Origin: Bremerella alba
GTDB taxonomy: Bacteria; Planctomycetota; Planctomycetia; Pirellulales; Pirellulaceae
DNA length: 64,000 nucleotides
NCBI RefSeq assembly: GCF_013618625.1
Contig: NZ_JABRWO010000015.1
Span: 62,001-126,000 of the forward strand
Direction: 5' to 3'
Positions 60,673-64,000 of the stretch are shown piece by piece (the first letter of the stretch is position 1; every line of letters starts with the position of its first letter). The position numbers were made by a program, and so were the translations under genes. The notes beneath the pieces were generated by a model. It did not search any database and was not told the origin of the DNA. It saw only the letters and a program-made list of their open reading frames with translations.

Positions 60673-61623
60673 CTATTCTCCTCCATCCCGCAAGTGACGA
60701 CCGGTGAGCGTGACGAAAACATCTTCCAGGCTGGCCTGACGTGTTGTCAGTTGGGCCAGTTCCGCTTGGTCGGCTCGCAGCTTATCCATTACCGCCGGCA
60801 GCGCGGCGTGCAGTTCCTCGACATGCAGTACAATTGTTCCGGCGTCGAAAAAGGTCGATTGCACGCCAGGAAGCGGCCCGAACGATTCGTGCGTAAGCTC
60901 TCGGCTGTCTTCTTTCAGACGGAATTCGATGACCTGATCGCCGCCGAGACGAGTAATCAGATCGCGCGGCGAACCCAATGCAATAACCTTTCCGTGGTCG
61001 ACCACCGCCACGCGATCGCACAGACGTTCGGCTTCGTCCATGTAGTGCGTGGTAAGCATAATCGTGCGGCCACCATCTCGCAGATTACGAACGACGTCCC
61101 AAAGCTGCCGGCGCGATTGCGGATCGAGCCCGGTCGTCGGTTCGTCGAGAAAGACCAACAGCGGGTCACCCACCAAAGCACACGCCACCGCGAGTCGCTG
61201 TTTCTGGCCGCCCGAAAGATTATTGATCCGGGCACTCGATTTTTCATTCAACGAGACAAGCCCTAAAGCTTCGTCCGGCGAGATGCCTTGGTTGTAGAAA
61301 CTGCGAAAGAGAACGATCGTTTCGTGAACGGTCAACTTGTCGCTCAGGCGTGTCTCTTGCAGCGAGATACCTATCCGCTGACGAATCTCTTCTTCTCCGC
61401 TTCCACCCCAGTGTTTGCCAAGTACTTCGACTTCGCCACTGGTCGGGGATAATAGTCCCTCGAGAATCTCGATGGTGGTCGTCTTACCAGCCCCATTGGG
61501 CCCCAACAGCCCGAAACATTCGCCCGGATGAACTTCAAGATCGAGTCCTCGCACGGCTTCCACCGGCGGCTTGCCAGGATAGGTCTTAACGAGGTCCTGG
61601 CAACGTATCGTAGGAGGCATCAA
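60673..61623 (-). CDS. ABC transporter ATP-binding protein (CcmA/DrrA type)
   Basis: A 316-residue ATPase with Walker A (GPNGAGKTTT), signature LSGGQKQRLAVACAL, Walker B (LLVFLDEPTTGLDP) and H-loop TTHYMDE. The C-terminal extension after about 220 is usual for DrrA-type export ATPases. It is the first gene of an ATPase-permease pair. Confidence 0.92.
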   Translation of the reverse strand: MMPPTIRCQDLVKTYPGKPPVEAVRGLDLEVHPGECFGLLGPNGAGKTTTIEILEGLLSPTSGEVEVLGKHWGGSGEEEIRQRIGISLQETRLSDKLTVHETIVLFRSFYNQGISPDEALGLVSLNEKSSARINNLSGGQKQRLAVACALVGDPLLVFLDEPTTGLDPQSRRQLWDVVRNLRDGGRTIMLTTHYMDEAERLCDRVAVVDHGKVIALGSPRDLITRLGGDQVIEFRLKEDSRELTHESFGPLPGVQSTFFDAGTIVLHVEELHAALPAVMDKLRADQAELAQLTTRQASLEDVFVTLTGRHLRDGGE

Positions 61624-61784
61624 CCGACCTTGATGGAGTGAGAATACGAGTAGAACGTTTTTGCCACCGTATCGTTCTAAACGGGAACAAACTCGCAGAA
61701 TAGCAGGGCCTGGTTCCCAAGCCCTTTAAGACACCCGATCGCACAAAAGGTTCATTCTTAACTTGCGAGCAATCGATAAAAAAA

Positions 61785-61817
61785 GGCGACCAGCAACAAA
61801 TCATTGTGCTGGTCGCC
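61785..61817 (-). terminator. Rho-independent terminator of the DUF1559-lipoprotein module
   Basis: An 11-pair perfect stem (61785-61795 with 61807-61817) with seven A before it, that is, a T-run on the minus strand. It is 32 bases after the lipoprotein stop. Confidence 0.9.
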
Positions 61818-61848
61818 CTAGTTTAGGTTCAGGTCGCTGAAGAAGGAA

Positions 61849-62250
61849 TTACGGGTATTCGAGATCGATGGTGTTGCTGCCGGAGGTAACGTCGACCTCG
61901 CGAGTCATCTCGCTAACTTCCTTGGGCACCGAAGTTTTCGGTTTCATCAGGTTCGTGTTGCTATCGTCGAGAGCTTGATTTCCGCTAACCTTGACTTCGT
62001 GTTTACCGACTTGGGCTCCCATTTGAGTTGAACTGTAAATCAACTCGTAGTTACCGCTACCGTCTGTGGTACCGCTGGAACCGCGGCCTCCTTCGGCCGG
62101 AGTGAATTCAACGACCACGTCAGGAGCCGGTTTTCCCTGGATCGTGACCGTCCCTGAGACGCTTCCCACAGGGGGGCCGTTGTGACCGCCTCCACAGCCG
62201 AGCACCATGGCAATAGCGGCAAGCAGGGACAGACCTAGTGCGCACTTCAT
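61849..62250 (-). CDS. Lipoprotein with carboxypeptidase-regulatory-like domain
   Basis: A 133-residue protein with a lipoprotein signal ending in lipobox VLGC near residue 19. A transthyretin-like domain follows (GTVTIQGKPAPDVVVEFTP, TTDGSGNYELIYSS). It resembles the lipoprotein at 4935-5345 in order of strands. It follows a DUF1559 gene on the same strand (110 bases) and ends at a strong terminator. Confidence 0.85.
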   Translation of the reverse strand: MKCALGLSLLAAIAMVLGCGGGHNGPPVGSVSGTVTIQGKPAPDVVVEFTPAEGGRGSSGTTDGSGNYELIYSSTQMGAQVGKHEVKVSGNQALDDSNTNLMKPKTSVPKEVSEMTREVDVTSGSNTIDLEYP

Positions 62251-62360
62251 TTCCGTTTCCTTAAGGGGTGTTAAAGTCTAAGACCACGCCGCCAGGAGGA
62301 CAGTGCCTCCTGGGCGATCGTGAGTCGAAGATCTGCTGCGAATGAGACCACGATGGTGTG

Positions 62361-63383
62361 TTAGTAAGACCCGATCGGCTGACCGTCGTTACGCGCCAGC
62401 AACTTCTCGAACGTACTGTTGTTGAACGCTCCGCCGGAACCAGATGCGGTGGGTGTATGGTCGATCGTTTCGGGAAGGAACCGGACCGAACCATCGCACA
62501 GCCCAAACATCGCACCACCAGGGTGACGGCTGGAGAAACCGTATTTGCATTCGTTGTTTGCGAAATTGATGCGGACCGCACCACCTCCGAGCACATGGCG
62601 AATCGTCAATTGTTCGTTGTTGTGTGCCGTTCCGATGGCGACGCCGGCATCGCAGACAAATTCTCCGCCAGCCGGATTGTTCAAACGCCAGCTGCGTTCT
62701 CCGATGGCGATCGTATTCGATGTCCCATCGGTGATGTCACGCATTCCCATTCGCGAGTTTCGCCAAAAGATCCCAGTCGGAGCCTGGTTTACACCAGGAG
62801 CTGTCCAACCGCCTGCTTCACCGTTGCTGTACCCGGTAAGCCGTCCGCCTGAGTGCCATTTGTGGCTCGTGTTGTTACCAATGTAATTGCTTGTCGCAAC
62901 CGATTCGTCCCCTGACGACTTCTTCAATTTATGCCCCGTGTTCGGGTTGGGTGCGGTATCGGAGGGGCATTGGAATGCCTGGACCGGCTGCTGCATCAAT
63001 GTGACCAGGGCGGGCGTGTCGAGCGCATCGGTCAGGGACTGGGATCCCACGCTTAGAGAGTCAGCAAGAGCGTTCTGTTCAATGAAAGGAAGAATCTGAG
63101 CGCCCCAACCCCACGACGATCCGGCGCCGTTGTAGTCGAGGGTGCTGCCGCTTAGGTCTTGCAGCAAATAACCGGGCGGAAAGTTTCCGTAGGTATCGTG
63201 GTAGTTGTGCAGCGCGATACCAAACTGTTTCAAATTGTTGCTGCATTGCATTCGACGAGCAGCTTCGCGGGCCTGTTGCACCGCCGGCAATAGCAAGGCG
63301 ATCAGCACACCAATGATGGCAATGACAACCAGCAACTCGACGAGGGTAAACCCACGCCGATGATCCTTACGGAACGACATCAT
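62361..63383 (-). CDS. DUF1559 protein with prepilin-type N-terminus
   Basis: The start [20 protein letters not shown] at 63383 has AGGAG seven bases upstream; the frame to 63512 is not supported. The 340-residue protein has the NNLKQFGIALHNYHD block and H-x9-DG (HPGGAMFGLCDG) near the end. Function unknown; likely a pseudopilin-like envelope protein. It is paired with the lipoprotein at 61849. Confidence 0.92.
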   Translation of the reverse strand: MMSFRKDHRRGFTLVELLVVIAIIGVLIALLLPAVQQAREAARRMQCSNNLKQFGIALHNYHDTYGNFPPGYLLQDLSGSTLDYNGAGSSWGWGAQILPFIEQNALADSLSVGSQSLTDALDTPALVTLMQQPVQAFQCPSDTAPNPNTGHKLKKSSGDESVATSNYIGNNTSHKWHSGGRLTGYSNGEAGGWTAPGVNQAPTGIFWRNSRMGMRDITDGTSNTIAIGERSWRLNNPAGGEFVCDAGVAIGTAHNNEQLTIRHVLGGGAVRINFANNECKYGFSSRHPGGAMFGLCDGSVRFLPETIDHTPTASGSGGAFNNSTFEKLLARNDGQPIGSY

Positions 63384-63796
63384 ATGACTCCTGAAAAGTG
63401 TGGAAAAGAACGTGATTGGATAAGGAAGTGCTCTCACATCGAGTGAGCAGTTTTTCGTGAGCTGAGACAGATGGAAAAGTGAAGCATTCGGCTTGATTGT
63501 GCCCCCAATCACCAGGCTTCTGACACAGGATTGTTCGCCAGAAGATTCAGTGTATTAGATAGCCTAGCTAATTAATATGTAAAATCGGACATTTTTTGTG
63601 CACCATAAGACGCTTAGCTGTTTAGTGGGTTTTTAAGATTATCGTCCTTAAACGACATTTATTGGTGCATTATGCACACCTAACAGAAATTCTCTCAGTT
63701 TTTATAAGTTTGCTGACTGCTTCGCAGTCCCTGCCTATCTTGGGGTGTATTGAACGCCTCTTTCTTACTTTCTCTTCTCTTTCGAGGACACAAAGC
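63384..63796. other. AT-rich divergent regulatory gap between two DUF1559 genes
   Basis: 413 bases without a gene. They contain GACATT-T-TTG/GTGCA-like elements repeated at 63589 and 63655, the near-palindrome GGTGCATTATGCACACC at 63665-63681, and TTAAACGACA at 63649-63658. No clear promoter boxes were fixed. Confidence 0.45.
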
Positions 63797-64000
63797 ATGT
63801 CAACTTCTCGATCCACCAAGGCTGCTTTACGCTCGTGGAATTACTCGTGGTGATTGCGATCATTGGTGTTTTGATCGCCTTATTACTGCCAGCGGTACAA
63901 CAGGCCCGTGAAGCGGCCCGCCGGATGCAGTGCAGTAACAATCTCAAACAGATTGGACTAGGTCTGCATAACTATCACGACACGTTCCAGACCCTTCCGC
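63797..64000 (+). pseudogene. DUF1559 gene start with an apparent one-base deletion, cut by the window edge
   Basis: ATG at 63797 is preceded by GAGGA (63784-63788) at eight bases. It opens MSTSRSTKA, but that frame then runs into TGA at 63851. The prepilin-type segment [16 protein letters not shown] and [20 protein letters not shown] is encoded in another frame from 63826. That frame has no start codon between its upstream stop (63751) and the motif. Adding one G near 63824 would read TKAGFTLVEL without a break. So it is either a real frameshift or a sequencing error. It runs past 64000. Confidence 0.75.

Overview
The window looks like a chromosomal segment of a planctomycete, most likely a Pirellulaceae relative of Blastopirellula or Bremerella. 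This is inferred from gene content: four DUF1559 proteins with prepilin-type N-termini and the H-x9-DG C-terminal motif, DUF1559/lipoprotein pairs, an SHD1-domain thermonuclease, a DUF1080 protein, a secreted beta-propeller/cytochrome c fusion, a very low-complexity Arg/Asp/Ser/Pro secreted protein of the type often labelled mu-protocadherin-like, and many secreted proteins of unknown function. No rRNA, tRNA, CRISPR array, prophage or insertion sequence was recognised. Genes are mostly in short operons on both strands.

Layout. 0-6.4 kb: a phosphoprotein phosphatase, a secreted lactonase-type beta-propeller, a propeller/di-haem cytochrome fusion, a secreted esterase, and a DUF1559-lipoprotein module. 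6.6-15 kb: a hypothetical protein, a thermonuclease/serine hydrolase pair, a His-rich secreted protein followed by a DUF1559 protein with a His/Asp-rich insert, several small secreted or membrane proteins, and a DUF255 thioredoxin-fold protein. 15-21 kb: two tandem paralogous membrane proteins, an S9 peptidase and a helical hypothetical protein. 21.4-26 kb: a three-gene MacB/HlyD-type efflux operon (ATPase, FtsX permease, adaptor). 26.4-32 kb: a GNAT-like protein, infA (IF-1), a large secreted protein, lysA and a CYTH-fold protein.

32-40.5 kb is the most distinctive part. It holds a tightly overlapping minus-strand operon encoding a globin-coupled RsbR, RsbS, RsbT, an RsbX-type phosphatase and an RsbU-like phosphatase, that is, a complete stressosome whose sensor is predicted to bind haem. 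Next to it are a DUF1444-like gene, a divergent FHA-GAF-class III nucleotide cyclase whose substrate-selecting residues look guanylate-cyclase-like, and OxyR with cysteines at the E. coli positions 199 and 208. Together this looks like a gas/redox stress-sensing island. The output (anti-anti-sigma factor, anti-sigma factor, sigma factor) is not in the window.

40.5-50 kb: a TPR protein, a protein with seven copies of a STADILAMARGKK-like motif, a TrpG/PabA glutaminase, MoeA, a SnoaL-like protein, apolipoprotein N-acyltransferase, and a coiled-coil membrane protein overlapped by a 51-codon membrane protein. 50-59 kb: an orphan FixJ-type response regulator, a gene-poor stretch, the giant disordered secreted protein, a Tyr/Thr/Pro-rich secreted protein, a DUF1080 protein, a lipid kinase, a secreted hydrolase, a hypothetical protein and a glycine-rich RRM protein. 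59-64 kb: an ABC-2 export pair, a second DUF1559-lipoprotein module, and at the right edge a fourth DUF1559 gene that carries an apparent one-base frameshift.

Several Rho-independent terminators and a few plausible sigma-70-type promoters could be read directly. Protein functions are assigned from motifs read by eye; no database search was possible.
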